Part shown: piece by piece, positions 45,198-52,808 of the stretch
Layout of the letters: each line of letters starts with the position of its first letter
Position numbering within the stretch: position 1 is the first letter of the stretch
Origin: an uncultured Bacteroidales bacterium
GTDB taxonomy: Bacteria; Bacteroidota; Bacteroidia; Bacteroidales; Paludibacteraceae
Assembly (NCBI GenBank): GCA_946626605.1
Contig: CAMOUL010000002.1
Span: 62,001 to 126,000, forward strand
Direction of reading: 5' to 3'
DNA: 64,000 bases
The notes under the pieces: generated by a model
What the model saw: the letters and a program-made list of their open reading frames with translations, nothing else
Told to the model about the DNA's origin: nothing
Database searches by the model: none
Translations under genes and position numbers: made by a program

Positions 45198-46107
45198 AAC
45201 CCTCCTTTTGCTCTTGGGTCCTACGGGTGTCGGCAAGACGGAGTTGTCGCTGCGGGTGGCGGAGCATTACCGCTCGCCGATCCTCAACTGCGACAGCCGC
45301 CAGATCTTCCAGTCTATCCCCATCGGAACGGCAGCCCCCACGGCGGAGGAACTCGCGCGCGTGAAACATTATTTTATTGCTACGCGCGACCTGCAGGACG
45401 ACTATAACGCCGGCCGGTACGAGCGGGACGCCCTCGAACTCCTCGACCAACTCTTTCTCACCCACGATGTGGTGGTCATGACGGGTGGTTCGATGTTGTA
45501 CGCCGACGCTGTCTGCAACGGCTTGGACGACCTGCCCGCCGTGCCGGAGGATATCCGCGCCGAGGTAACCGAAAACTACAAGACCCGCGGCCTTTCGTGG
45601 CTCCAACAGGAGGTGCAACGCCTCGATCCGGCGTATTGGGAGATCGTGGACCCGAATAACCCGGCGCGTCTGGCGCACTGCGTGGAGTTATCCCTTACAA
45701 CGGGCAAACCCTACAGCTCCTTGCGCACCAACACCCGGAAGGACCGGCCGTTCCGCATCCTCAAGATCGCGCTCGAGCGCCCTCGCGAGCAGCTGTACGA
45801 GCGCATCAACACCCGCGTCACCCGGATGATGGACGACGGACTGCTCGAGGAAGCCAAAGCCGTTTATCCGCTCCGCCATCTCAATAGTCTGCAGACGGTC
45901 GGATATAAAGAATTGTTCGGATACCTCGATGGCGAATACGACCTCCGGCGCGCAATCGAGCTTATTCGCCAAAACACCCGGCACTACGCCAAACGCCAGA
46001 TGACCTGGTTCAGGAGAGACAAAGATATCCATTGGATAGATGCAAATAACGATTATGAAAAAAATATTGATAGTATTGACACTTTGTTGCGCGGTGGTAG
46101 CGTGTAA
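45181..46107 (+). CDS. miaA: tRNA dimethylallyltransferase
   Basis: Start 45181 (MAPCSKTLLLLLGPTGVGKTE) or the adjacent ATG at 45178; the tracked start at 45094 lies within the upstream gene. 308 aa. P-loop GPTGVGKTELSLRVA, NCDSRQIFQSIPIGTA, MTGGSMLYADAVCNGLD and the C-terminal QTVGYKELFGYLDGEYDL are diagnostic. Adds dimethylallyl to A37 of tRNAs reading UNN codons. Overlaps the genes on both sides. Confidence 0.96.
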   Translation: MAPCSKTLLLLLGPTGVGKTELSLRVAEHYRSPILNCDSRQIFQSIPIGTAAPTAEELARVKHYFIATRDLQDDYNAGRYERDALELLDQLFLTHDVVVMTGGSMLYADAVCNGLDDLPAVPEDIRAEVTENYKTRGLSWLQQEVQRLDPAYWEIVDPNNPARLAHCVELSLTTGKPYSSLRTNTRKDRPFRILKIALERPREQLYERINTRVTRMMDDGLLEEAKAVYPLRHLNSLQTVGYKELFGYLDGEYDLRRAIELIRQNTRHYAKRQMTWFRRDKDIHWIDANNDYEKNIDSIDTLLRGGSV

Positions 46108-47065
46108 AAAGAACGATGTCTCTTTTTCCTATTCGCCGCAGACACCCCGTGCGGGACAGCCGGTGACTTTCTCCAACCACTCTTCCTCCGGAGAGGAGTG
46201 GGAGTGGACTTTCGGGGATGGCGCTACTTCGACGCTCAAGTCACCTACCCACACTTTCAAACGGCCCGGAGAGTACGACGTCATCCTCAAGGTGGATAAG
46301 AAAAACCGTTGGACGGCGTATAAGAGGATTGTCGTCCTCGATACCATCCCTACTTTCGTGGCGTCCGACACGACTTTTTATATATTCCGCGACTATACCT
46401 TCACGGCGAATGTCTATAACCCCTATAACTACGACATCTCGTATGCCTGGTACTTGGGAGACACCCTTGCCGCAAAAGACAAACCCTCCGTCAAGTGCTT
46501 CTTCACGCACCCCGCTCAGGAGGAGAAAGTCAAACTGGTAGTCATCCTCAACAAGGATACTACGGTTGTGGAGAAAGTCTTCCAAATCCAGGATTATGCC
46601 ACCAACTCTGTCCTCTTCCGTACGCCGGACGCCGACTACCGGCAGCGGCTTTTTGGTACTCGTTTCGAGCCTTACAAGGCCGACCCGGACGCAAAACAGC
46701 TCTTGGATGAGGAGCAAGACACCGTCCAGACCTACAACGGCTTTACCTTCCGCCTCTCCGAGCTGAAAACCGTTTTCCCTCAGATGGAGGGCTTCCATAT
46801 CGCCAACCGCAAGATCTACTACCGCGCTAACGGGCTTTGGGTGGCGAATATCGATGGCGCTTACCCCGTGCAGATTGACGCTTCCCCTTGCGCCGCCATG
46901 ACGCTGGATGACGTGCTGGACAGCCGTATCTATTGGGCGAACGCGCAGGGCGTGTGGTACATGCCTTTTGTCGGGTCGGATAACAACAAGTTTGTCACGA
47001 CCCCTGTCCTCTTGAATTCATTAACGAATATAACAAAAATCGCTGTGGATAGCGACCTCAAATAA
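46055..47065 (+). CDS. PKD-domain lipoprotein
   Basis: Start 46055 (MKKILIVLTLCCAVVACKKN), overlapping miaA by 53 nt. 336 aa. Lipobox Cys at residue 17. A PKD domain spans about 22-100 with EWTFGDGATST and HTFKRPGEYDVILKV, a beta-sandwich often found on surface glycan-binding proteins; the rest (FRTPDADYRQRLFGTRFEP, later WVANIDGAYPVQIDAS) looks like a repeat/propeller-type region. Exported, probably on the outer membrane. Its stop shares a base with the ATG of the glycogen synthase gene (TAATG). Confidence 0.88.
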   Translation: MKKILIVLTLCCAVVACKKNDVSFSYSPQTPRAGQPVTFSNHSSSGEEWEWTFGDGATSTLKSPTHTFKRPGEYDVILKVDKKNRWTAYKRIVVLDTIPTFVASDTTFYIFRDYTFTANVYNPYNYDISYAWYLGDTLAAKDKPSVKCFFTHPAQEEKVKLVVILNKDTTVVEKVFQIQDYATNSVLFRTPDADYRQRLFGTRFEPYKADPDAKQLLDEEQDTVQTYNGFTFRLSELKTVFPQMEGFHIANRKIYYRANGLWVANIDGAYPVQIDASPCAAMTLDDVLDSRIYWANAQGVWYMPFVGSDNNKFVTTPVLLNSLTNITKIAVDSDLK

Positions 47066-48657
47066 TGCAACCTGATTATATTTTTGAAACCTCTTGGGAA
47101 GTATGCAACCGCGTAGGCGGTATTTATGCGGTGCTCAGTACCCGCGCGGCTTCCATGCAGGCGGAGCACCCCGACAAAGTGTTTTTCTTCGGTCCCGATT
47201 TCGGCGATCACAGTGATATCTTCTTTCAGGAAGACAAATCCCTCCTGAAAAAATGGCTTTCTTCTTTCGACTTTGAGCAAAGCGGTCTTTCTTCTCTTCG
47301 TGTCGGCCGTTGGAAAGTGCCCGGAGAACCCATTGCTATCTTGCTGAAGTTCGACGGCCTCTGGTCGCGCAAGAATGAGATATACGCCTGGGCGTGGGAG
47401 AAGTTCCAAGTCCAGAGCCATGCCGCCTACGGCGATTACGACGAGTCCTGTCTCTTCGGCTACGCCGCCGGCATCGTCATGGAGAACCTCTATCACTGGC
47501 TGTGTGTAAATCAGTCTGTCAGCCCGAAGGGCGGTCTGTCAGCAAAGCGGTCTGTGCTCTGTCAGCAGGCGCAGCCTGCGGTCTGCGCCCACGCCAACGA
47601 GTGGCAGACGGCCTTCTCGATCTTCTACCTCCGGGATCATTGCCCGGAGATAGCCACCCTCTTCACCACCCATGCTACGGGTATCGGTCGTTCTATCGCC
47701 GGCAACGGCAAACCCCTCTACGACTATTTCGAGGGCTATAACGGCGATCAGATGGCAGCGGAGTTGAACATGGTCTCCAAGCACTCGGCGGAGAAACAGG
47801 CTGCGCATTTTGCCGACTGCTTCACCACCGTCAGCGACATCACCGCGCGCGAGTGCGCCCAGCTCCTCGACAAACCCGTGGATATCGTCACTCCTAACGG
47901 TTTCGAACCGACCTTCGTGCCCAAAGGAAAAGCTTTCGACATCCGCCGTAAAGAGGCGCGCGAGGCTCTGCGCCGCGTGGCGGGCGAGCAGTTGGGTGGA
48001 GTAGTGCCGGAGAACGCACTTTTTGTCGCTATCTCCGGTCGCCAGGAGTGGAAAAACAAAGGCATCGATGTCTTTGCGGCGGCGCTGGACAAGCTCGCGC
48101 AGAAGATCTACCATAGCGACCGGCCCGAGAAAGAAGTCGTGGCGTTTGTCATGATCCCTTACCTCGATCGCGCACCTTCGCGCAAAGGTAAAGTGAGCGC
48201 GATCTTTGTGCCTTACTATCTTGATGGCCATGATCCTCTGTTCGGCAAGACTTACTACGATCTGCTCATCGGCATGGATGTCACCGTCTTCCCCTCGTAT
48301 TACGAGCCTTGGGGCTACACGCCGCTGGAGTCCTGCGCCTTCCATGTGCCGACGATCACCACCTCCCTCGCGGGCTTCGGAGCTTGGGCAGCGCAGCAAA
48401 AAGACCAGTTTGGCGTCATCGTCATCGAACGCAATGACTCCAACTTCGATGCCGTCGCAGAGCATATCGCCGATGACCTCTTGCGCTTCGACCGCCTGTG
48501 CGGTGAAGACAAAGCCCGGGCACGCAAAGAAGCTGCAGCGGTGGCGAAGAAAGCCGACTGGAAGCATTTCTTCAAGTACTACCGCAAGGCCTATGAGATA
48601 GCTTTGAAAAAAAGAGATAACCGTATATCAGAACTCCAAAACCCACGTTTATTATGA
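47065..48657 (+). CDS. Glycogen synthase, GT3 (eukaryote-like) family
   Basis: 530 aa. YIFETSWEVCNRVGGIYAVLST at the N terminus and FPSYYEPWGYTPLESCAFHVPTITT near 410-435 are the donor- and acceptor-site hallmarks of GT3 glycogen synthases (fungal/animal type), which Bacteroidota use for glycogen. A stretch near residues 150-180 (NQSVSPKGGLSAKRSVLCQ) sits between conserved blocks and is encoded by a dispersed CTGTCAG-type repeat, apparently an in-frame insertion. ATG overlaps the upstream stop, and the stop overlaps the next ATG (ATGA). Confidence 0.9.
   Translation: MQPDYIFETSWEVCNRVGGIYAVLSTRAASMQAEHPDKVFFFGPDFGDHSDIFFQEDKSLLKKWLSSFDFEQSGLSSLRVGRWKVPGEPIAILLKFDGLWSRKNEIYAWAWEKFQVQSHAAYGDYDESCLFGYAAGIVMENLYHWLCVNQSVSPKGGLSAKRSVLCQQAQPAVCAHANEWQTAFSIFYLRDHCPEIATLFTTHATGIGRSIAGNGKPLYDYFEGYNGDQMAAELNMVSKHSAEKQAAHFADCFTTVSDITARECAQLLDKPVDIVTPNGFEPTFVPKGKAFDIRRKEAREALRRVAGEQLGGVVPENALFVAISGRQEWKNKGIDVFAAALDKLAQKIYHSDRPEKEVVAFVMIPYLDRAPSRKGKVSAIFVPYYLDGHDPLFGKTYYDLLIGMDVTVFPSYYEPWGYTPLESCAFHVPTITTSLAGFGAWAAQQKDQFGVIVIERNDSNFDAVAEHIADDLLRFDRLCGEDKARARKEAAAVAKKADWKHFFKYYRKAYEIALKKRDNRISELQNPRLL
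47513..47585 (+). repeat. Dispersed CTGTCAG/GCGGTCTG repeat inside the glycogen synthase gene
   Basis: CTGTCAGCCCGAAGGGCGGT, CTGTCAGCAAAGCGGTCTG and CTGTCAGCAGGCGCAGCC follow each other. Related copies occur at 49779-49845 and 62277-62325. Confidence 0.75.
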
Positions 48658-50456
48658 AAAATCTTCGGATGATAGCAGCTATGCTGCTCCTTTCAACTTT
48701 CAACTTTCAACTTTCAACTATCCAGGCTTGTACGAATTTTTTGGTCGGCAAAGATGCCTCCGCGGATGGTAGTACCATTATCTCCTATGCCGCGGACTCC
48801 TACGGCATGTACGGATTCCTGCATTTCGTCCCGGCTGCCGATCATCCGGAAGGCGCCCTGCGCGAAGTGAAAGACTGGGACACCGGACGGCCGCAAGGAT
48901 CCATCCCCCAGATCGCCCACACCTATACCGTGGTGGGAAACATGAACGAGCACCAGGTCACCATCGGTGAGACCACTTGGGGAGGCCGCGAGGCACTCTG
49001 GGACACCGTCGGCATCGACTACGGCTCACTCATCTACATCGCTCTCGAGCGCAGTAAGACCGCACGTGAAGCCATCGAGTGGTTCATTACCCTCGTCAAC
49101 GAATACGGCTATGCCTCCGAAGGAGAGTCCTTCTCTTTCGGCGACCCCAATGAGGTCTGGATCATGGATCTGATCGGCAAAGGAAAAGGGCAGAAAGGCG
49201 CTGTCTGGGTCGCTGTACGCATTCCCGACAACGCCATCGCCGCCCATGCCAACCAAGCGCGCATCACCACGCTGCCTCTCTCCGCAAAGCACAAACTGAC
49301 CAAAGAGGAGAAACGCCTCCAGAAAAAACTCAACTGTGTCTGCAAGGGCGATTGGATGTGGAGCAAGGATGTCATCTCCTTTGCCCGCGAGAAAGGATTC
49401 TTCTCCGGCGCAGACAAAGATTTCTCCTTCCAGGCTGCCTATAACCCCTTTGATTTCAGCGGTTTATATGTCTGCGAAGCACGCGTATGGTCCTTCTTCA
49501 ACCATTTCAGTACCGACATGGACAAGTACTTCGACTACGCTACCGGCAAGACCTTCCGCGAAAATAATAAATCATCAATCATAAATCATAAATCATCAAT
49601 TAGCCCGGAGGGCGAACACATGCCCTTGTGGATCGTCCCGAACCGTAAAGTCTCCGTCCAGGATATCAAGGAATGTATGCGGGATGAATACAAAGGTACG
49701 CCGCTTGACATCACCCAAGGCACCGACGCCGGCCCCTGGAACAGCAAACTCCGCTATGGCGGCTTAGGCTTCAAACTGTCTGTCAGTCCGGAGGACGGTC
49801 TGTACTCTGTCAGTCCAAAGGACGGTCTGTCAGGCGAAGCCGGTCCTGCAGCGGATACGCTGCAATACTGGTACGAGCGCCCGACGGCGACCCAGCAGAC
49901 CGCTTGGTCGTTCGTCGCGCAAATGCGTCCGTACAGCAAATACGGTATTTTCTGGTTCGGTGTGGACGATGCCGCCTGCAGCTGCTACACCCCGATGTAC
50001 AGCTGCCTCAAGCATGTGCCGGAGTGTTTTGCCGAAGGCAACGGAGACAGCTACACCTACTCGCCGACATCCGCTTGGTGGACCTTTAATATCGTCGCTA
50101 ACTGGGCGTACACCAAGTACAGCCGCATGTACCCCCACATCCGCGAAAACCAGCAGATTTGGGACGATAAATTCAATACCCAGATCGCCGGAGTCGATGC
50201 GCAGGCTTCCGAACTCAGCGAAGAGGACGCTAAATCCTTCCTCTCTTCCTATTCGTGCTCGCAGGCAGAGAATTTGGTGGCGGATTGGCAGAGACTCTAC
50301 TTCTATCTGGTGACGAAATTTATCGACGGACAGGAGCGCAAAGAAGAAAACGGCCAGTTCAAGCGCAACCAGTATGGCAACAGCTGCGGCCCGAACCGGC
50401 TCCCTCTCCCCGAGAAATTCCTCCGACTCGTCGCCCCGGAAATAACCCACGAATAA
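48654..50456 (+). CDS. C69-family dipeptidase
   Basis: 600 aa. Ntn-hydrolase peptidase: the mature N-terminal Cys is in QACTNFLVGKDASADGST (Cys about 26), followed by ISYAADSYG and NEHQVTIGETTWGGREAL. The C-terminal FNIVANWAYTKYSRMYPHI is typical. Probably periplasmic. Odd points: the signal peptide hydrophobic part STFNFQLST is encoded by four 7-nt repeats; NNKSSIINHKSSIS (near 305) by another 7-nt array; and SVSPEDGLYSVSPKDGLSG (near 377-396) by a CTGTCAG-type array. Three repeat-derived segments in one gene. Confidence 0.93.
   Translation: MKNLRMIAAMLLLSTFNFQLSTIQACTNFLVGKDASADGSTIISYAADSYGMYGFLHFVPAADHPEGALREVKDWDTGRPQGSIPQIAHTYTVVGNMNEHQVTIGETTWGGREALWDTVGIDYGSLIYIALERSKTAREAIEWFITLVNEYGYASEGESFSFGDPNEVWIMDLIGKGKGQKGAVWVAVRIPDNAIAAHANQARITTLPLSAKHKLTKEEKRLQKKLNCVCKGDWMWSKDVISFAREKGFFSGADKDFSFQAAYNPFDFSGLYVCEARVWSFFNHFSTDMDKYFDYATGKTFRENNKSSIINHKSSISPEGEHMPLWIVPNRKVSVQDIKECMRDEYKGTPLDITQGTDAGPWNSKLRYGGLGFKLSVSPEDGLYSVSPKDGLSGEAGPAADTLQYWYERPTATQQTAWSFVAQMRPYSKYGIFWFGVDDAACSCYTPMYSCLKHVPECFAEGNGDSYTYSPTSAWWTFNIVANWAYTKYSRMYPHIRENQQIWDDKFNTQIAGVDAQASELSEEDAKSFLSSYSCSQAENLVADWQRLYFYLVTKFIDGQERKEENGQFKRNQYGNSCGPNRLPLPEKFLRLVAPEITHE
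48691..48718 (+). repeat. 7-nt repeat (TTTCAAC), 4 units, in the C69 signal-peptide region
   Basis: Four perfect tandem TTTCAAC units, then TATCCAGG. Confidence 0.97.
49569..49596 (+). repeat. 7-nt repeat ((A/C)AATCAT), 4 units, inside the C69 gene
   Basis: AAATCAT, CAATCAT, AAATCAT, AAATCAT, then CAATTAG. Confidence 0.95.
49779..49845 (+). repeat. CTGTCAGTCC(G/A)(G/A)AGGACGGT repeat, two copies, inside the C69 gene
   Basis: CTGTCAGTCCGGAGGACGGT and CTGTCAGTCCAAAGGACGGT, separated by CTGTACT and followed by CTGTCAGG. Confidence 0.9.
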
Positions 50457-50468
50457 GTCCAACCGTTA

Positions 50469-50504
50469 GTGATTCGTTGGAGATACCTTGGTGATTCGTT
50501 GGAG
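50469..50504 (+). repeat. GTGATTCGTTGGAG direct repeat, period 22
   Basis: Perfect 14-nt copies at 50469-50482 and 50491-50504 in the short gap between convergent genes. Confidence 0.9.
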
Positions 50505-50506
50505 GT

Positions 50507-50524
50507 TAGGCTACCCACAGCCTA
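50507..50524. terminator. Possible hairpin terminator between convergent genes
   Basis: TAGGCT (50507-50512) pairs with AGCCTA (50519-50524), extendable by GG/CC; no T run, so weak. Confidence 0.35.
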
Positions 50525-50535
50525 CCCGCAAGCCC

Positions 50536-51327
50536 CTAAAATTTGTAACTGAAACTTACGAACCATCCCCACTCGGACATGTACTGTGTGGGGATTTGTT
50601 GGTGTCTGACGAGATTATTCAGACCGAAATCATACCCGCTCTGCAACCGGTAACGGTCCCATTCCAGACCGCCGCCTACGCCCCATTGGATATTCGCGCG
50701 GACTAACTCATCCGCCATCCGGTCGTACGGCTCGGTCGCGATACCTTGACCCTTGAGCCACGTCTCCGTGCCGGCGCTCAGGTGGTTCTCGATATAGTCC
50801 GTCTGCGCCATGCCGATATGGAGCTGCGGACCCGTGTAGAAGAATAGATTCAGTTTTTTCCAGAGCGGAATCGTATAATATACCCTTACCGGTATGGTCA
50901 GGTTATGCGCTAACACACGGTGTTTGACGTACTCCGTCTGAACCGACGGAGCGTCCATCGACCGCCAGTGCTGCTCTCTCTGACCGTACAGCAAGGTATA
51001 ATACACACCCGTCTGCAGGCTGAAATGGATCGGCAGCAGGAACGTGAAATTGGCGCCGGCGCGTACGCCGTGAAGGTACATCTCCGGGAAGGTGAGACTG
51101 TGCGTCCGTTGTTGGTGTTGCGCGTACCCCACCTCGATGCGGTATTCCACACCAAACTGGTAACTCTCCTCGCGCACAACTTTTTTCGTCGGATCGAAGA
51201 ACGTGTTATCCGCTATCTGGTACGCCGGTTTATTGGGCTCGTCCGCCCACGCCATTCCTGCCCACAAACATGCCATGAAGAGGAGGATTCCTGCCTGTTT
51301 ATTCCTTAAACTGCCCATTTGTTTCAT
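50536..51327 (-). CDS. Outer-membrane beta-barrel protein (PorT-like fold)
   Basis: 263 aa. Signal peptide (GILLFMACLWAGMAWA) after a short charged N terminus, then alternating amphipathic strands typical of an 8-strand barrel, e.g. AGANFTFLLPIHFSLQTGVYY and NLFFYTGPQLHIGMAQ, ending in Phe (SFSYKF) as barrel proteins do. Generic outer_membrane_beta-barrel/PorT-type; not enough to claim it is PorT itself. It has its own promoter, divergent and overlapping with that of the MATE gene. Confidence 0.85.
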   Translation of the reverse strand: MKQMGSLRNKQAGILLFMACLWAGMAWADEPNKPAYQIADNTFFDPTKKVVREESYQFGVEYRIEVGYAQHQQRTHSLTFPEMYLHGVRAGANFTFLLPIHFSLQTGVYYTLLYGQREQHWRSMDAPSVQTEYVKHRVLAHNLTIPVRVYYTIPLWKKLNLFFYTGPQLHIGMAQTDYIENHLSAGTETWLKGQGIATEPYDRMADELVRANIQWGVGGGLEWDRYRLQSGYDFGLNNLVRHQQIPTQYMSEWGWFVSFSYKF

Positions 51328-51337
51328 AATTTGCCTG

Positions 51338-51369
51338 CAAAATTACTGCTTTTTTTTGAAATATGCAAA
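51338..51369 (-). promoter_or_regulatory. Promoter of the beta-barrel gene
   Basis: Minus strand TTTG (51366-51369), 20-nt spacer, TAATTTTG (51338-51345), 10 nt before the ATG. Confidence 0.8.
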
Positions 51370-51385
51370 AAAAATTGTATCTTTG
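51355..51385 (+). promoter_or_regulatory. Promoter of the MATE-pepD operon
   Basis: TTTG (51355-51358), 19-nt spacer, TATCTTTG (51378-51385). Interlocked with the opposite promoter. Confidence 0.8.
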
Positions 51386-51401
51386 CACTCGATTTTGTAT
51401 C

Positions 51402-52808
51402 ATGACCTATACTTTTCGAGAAATAGTGCCCTATTATAAGCGAAATCTCAAAGTCGCTTTTCCCGTCATGCTCACCCAGCTCGGCGCGGCTCTGGTCGGT
51501 CTTGCGGATAGTATCATGGTGGGACATTACGGTACGGCGGACTTGGCGGCGGTCAGTTTCTCCAATGCCATCTTCTTCACCGTCATGGTCTTTGCCATGG
51601 GAGCCGTCATGGGCATCACGCCGCTCGTGGGACACGTCCACGGCCGCCTCGAGAAACTCCTCCGGCAGTCCGCGTCTGCCGAAGAGATTGCCCACAAGCA
51701 CGAGCAGGTCTCTTCGTATCTCGCTAACGGACTCATTTTCACCTTCCTCATGTGCCTGGCGTCCCTTTTGTTGCTGGCGCCTTGCATCCCCTATCTCGAT
51801 GCGTTCGGCCAGGAACCCGTGGTTATCGCGTGCGCGCGCCCGTACTATATATTAATAGTGCTCTCCATCATCCCTTTCCTGCTTTTCTGTTTCAGCAAGC
51901 AGTTCCTCGAGGGCTTGGGCAACACCACGGTCGCGATGGTGATCACGCTTGCGTGCAACCTCTTGAATATTCTCCTTAACTGGGTCTTCATCTTCGGTCA
52001 TTGGGGCTTTGAACCCATGGGAGCCAAGGGGGCAGGCATTGCTACCCTCATTGCCCGCGCGCTCATGCCGCTATGCTTCTTTGCTGTCATGTTCTGGAAG
52101 GCGGATTGGCGCAGATATATTGTCTCCCTGCGTAAGCGGATGATCACCCGCCGCGAGATTGAGCACCTGCTGGCGATCGGTACGCCTATCGGGCTGCAGT
52201 CTTTTGCGGAGGCTTTCCTCTTCACCGCCTCTTTCGTCATCATCGGCTGGATCAGCAAGGAAGCCCTGGCGGCGCACCACGTCGCCAACCAGATGTGTGA
52301 CCTCACTTTTATGTTGGCGCAGGGCATCGGAGCGGCTACTACCATCCGCGTCTCCCATCAACTCGGCAAAGGCGACCTACACGCCGTGCGAATGGCATCC
52401 ACCGCCTCCATCCATCTCTGTCTTCTTATGAACACCATCGGCGCAAGTATCATGTTTTTCTTCCGCTACCGGATCCCTTATATCTTCACCAACGACCCCG
52501 AGGTGGCGAATATCGCCTCTACCTTGCTGGTGATAGGCGCGCTCTTCCAGTACGCCGACGGACTCCAGTGTATCGGAGCCGCCATGCTGCGGGGCATTCA
52601 GGACGTACGTGTCCCCATGCGTATCGCCCTCTTCGCCTATATAGGTGTCGCCCTGCCCCTCGGACTATATCTGACCTTCCCTGCCGGCCTTGGCGCCAAG
52701 GGTATGTGGATGGCGTTTGTCATCGCCCTTGCGATCCCTGCCGTCCTCTTCCATATACGCTTTAACAGACAACTAAAACGACTGAAATATGAATCAAAAA
52801 GTCTTTGA
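51402..52808 (+). CDS. MATE-family efflux transporter (NorM-like)
   Basis: Start 51402 (MTYTFREIVPYYKRNLKVA), downstream of the promoter. 468 aa, about 12 TM helices. FPVMLTQLGAALVGLADSIMVGHYG is the NorM-type N-terminal motif; HHVANQMCDLTFMLAQGIGAATTIRVS and QCIGAAMLRGIQDVRVPM occur in the second half. Exchanges a cation gradient for export of drugs or metabolites. It is a different subfamily from the MATE at 12-13.4 kb. The 3' end overlaps pepD by 20 nt. Confidence 0.93.
   Translation: MTYTFREIVPYYKRNLKVAFPVMLTQLGAALVGLADSIMVGHYGTADLAAVSFSNAIFFTVMVFAMGAVMGITPLVGHVHGRLEKLLRQSASAEEIAHKHEQVSSYLANGLIFTFLMCLASLLLLAPCIPYLDAFGQEPVVIACARPYYILIVLSIIPFLLFCFSKQFLEGLGNTTVAMVITLACNLLNILLNWVFIFGHWGFEPMGAKGAGIATLIARALMPLCFFAVMFWKADWRRYIVSLRKRMITRREIEHLLAIGTPIGLQSFAEAFLFTASFVIIGWISKEALAAHHVANQMCDLTFMLAQGIGAATTIRVSHQLGKGDLHAVRMASTASIHLCLLMNTIGASIMFFFRYRIPYIFTNDPEVANIASTLLVIGALFQYADGLQCIGAAMLRGIQDVRVPMRIALFAYIGVALPLGLYLTFPAGLGAKGMWMAFVIALAIPAVLFHIRFNRQLKRLKYESKSL

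Noticed and set aside
50536-51327. Assignment of the barrel protein as PorT of the T9SS
   Set aside because: Only the generic barrel fold is visible; PorX elsewhere in the window is not enough to name it.
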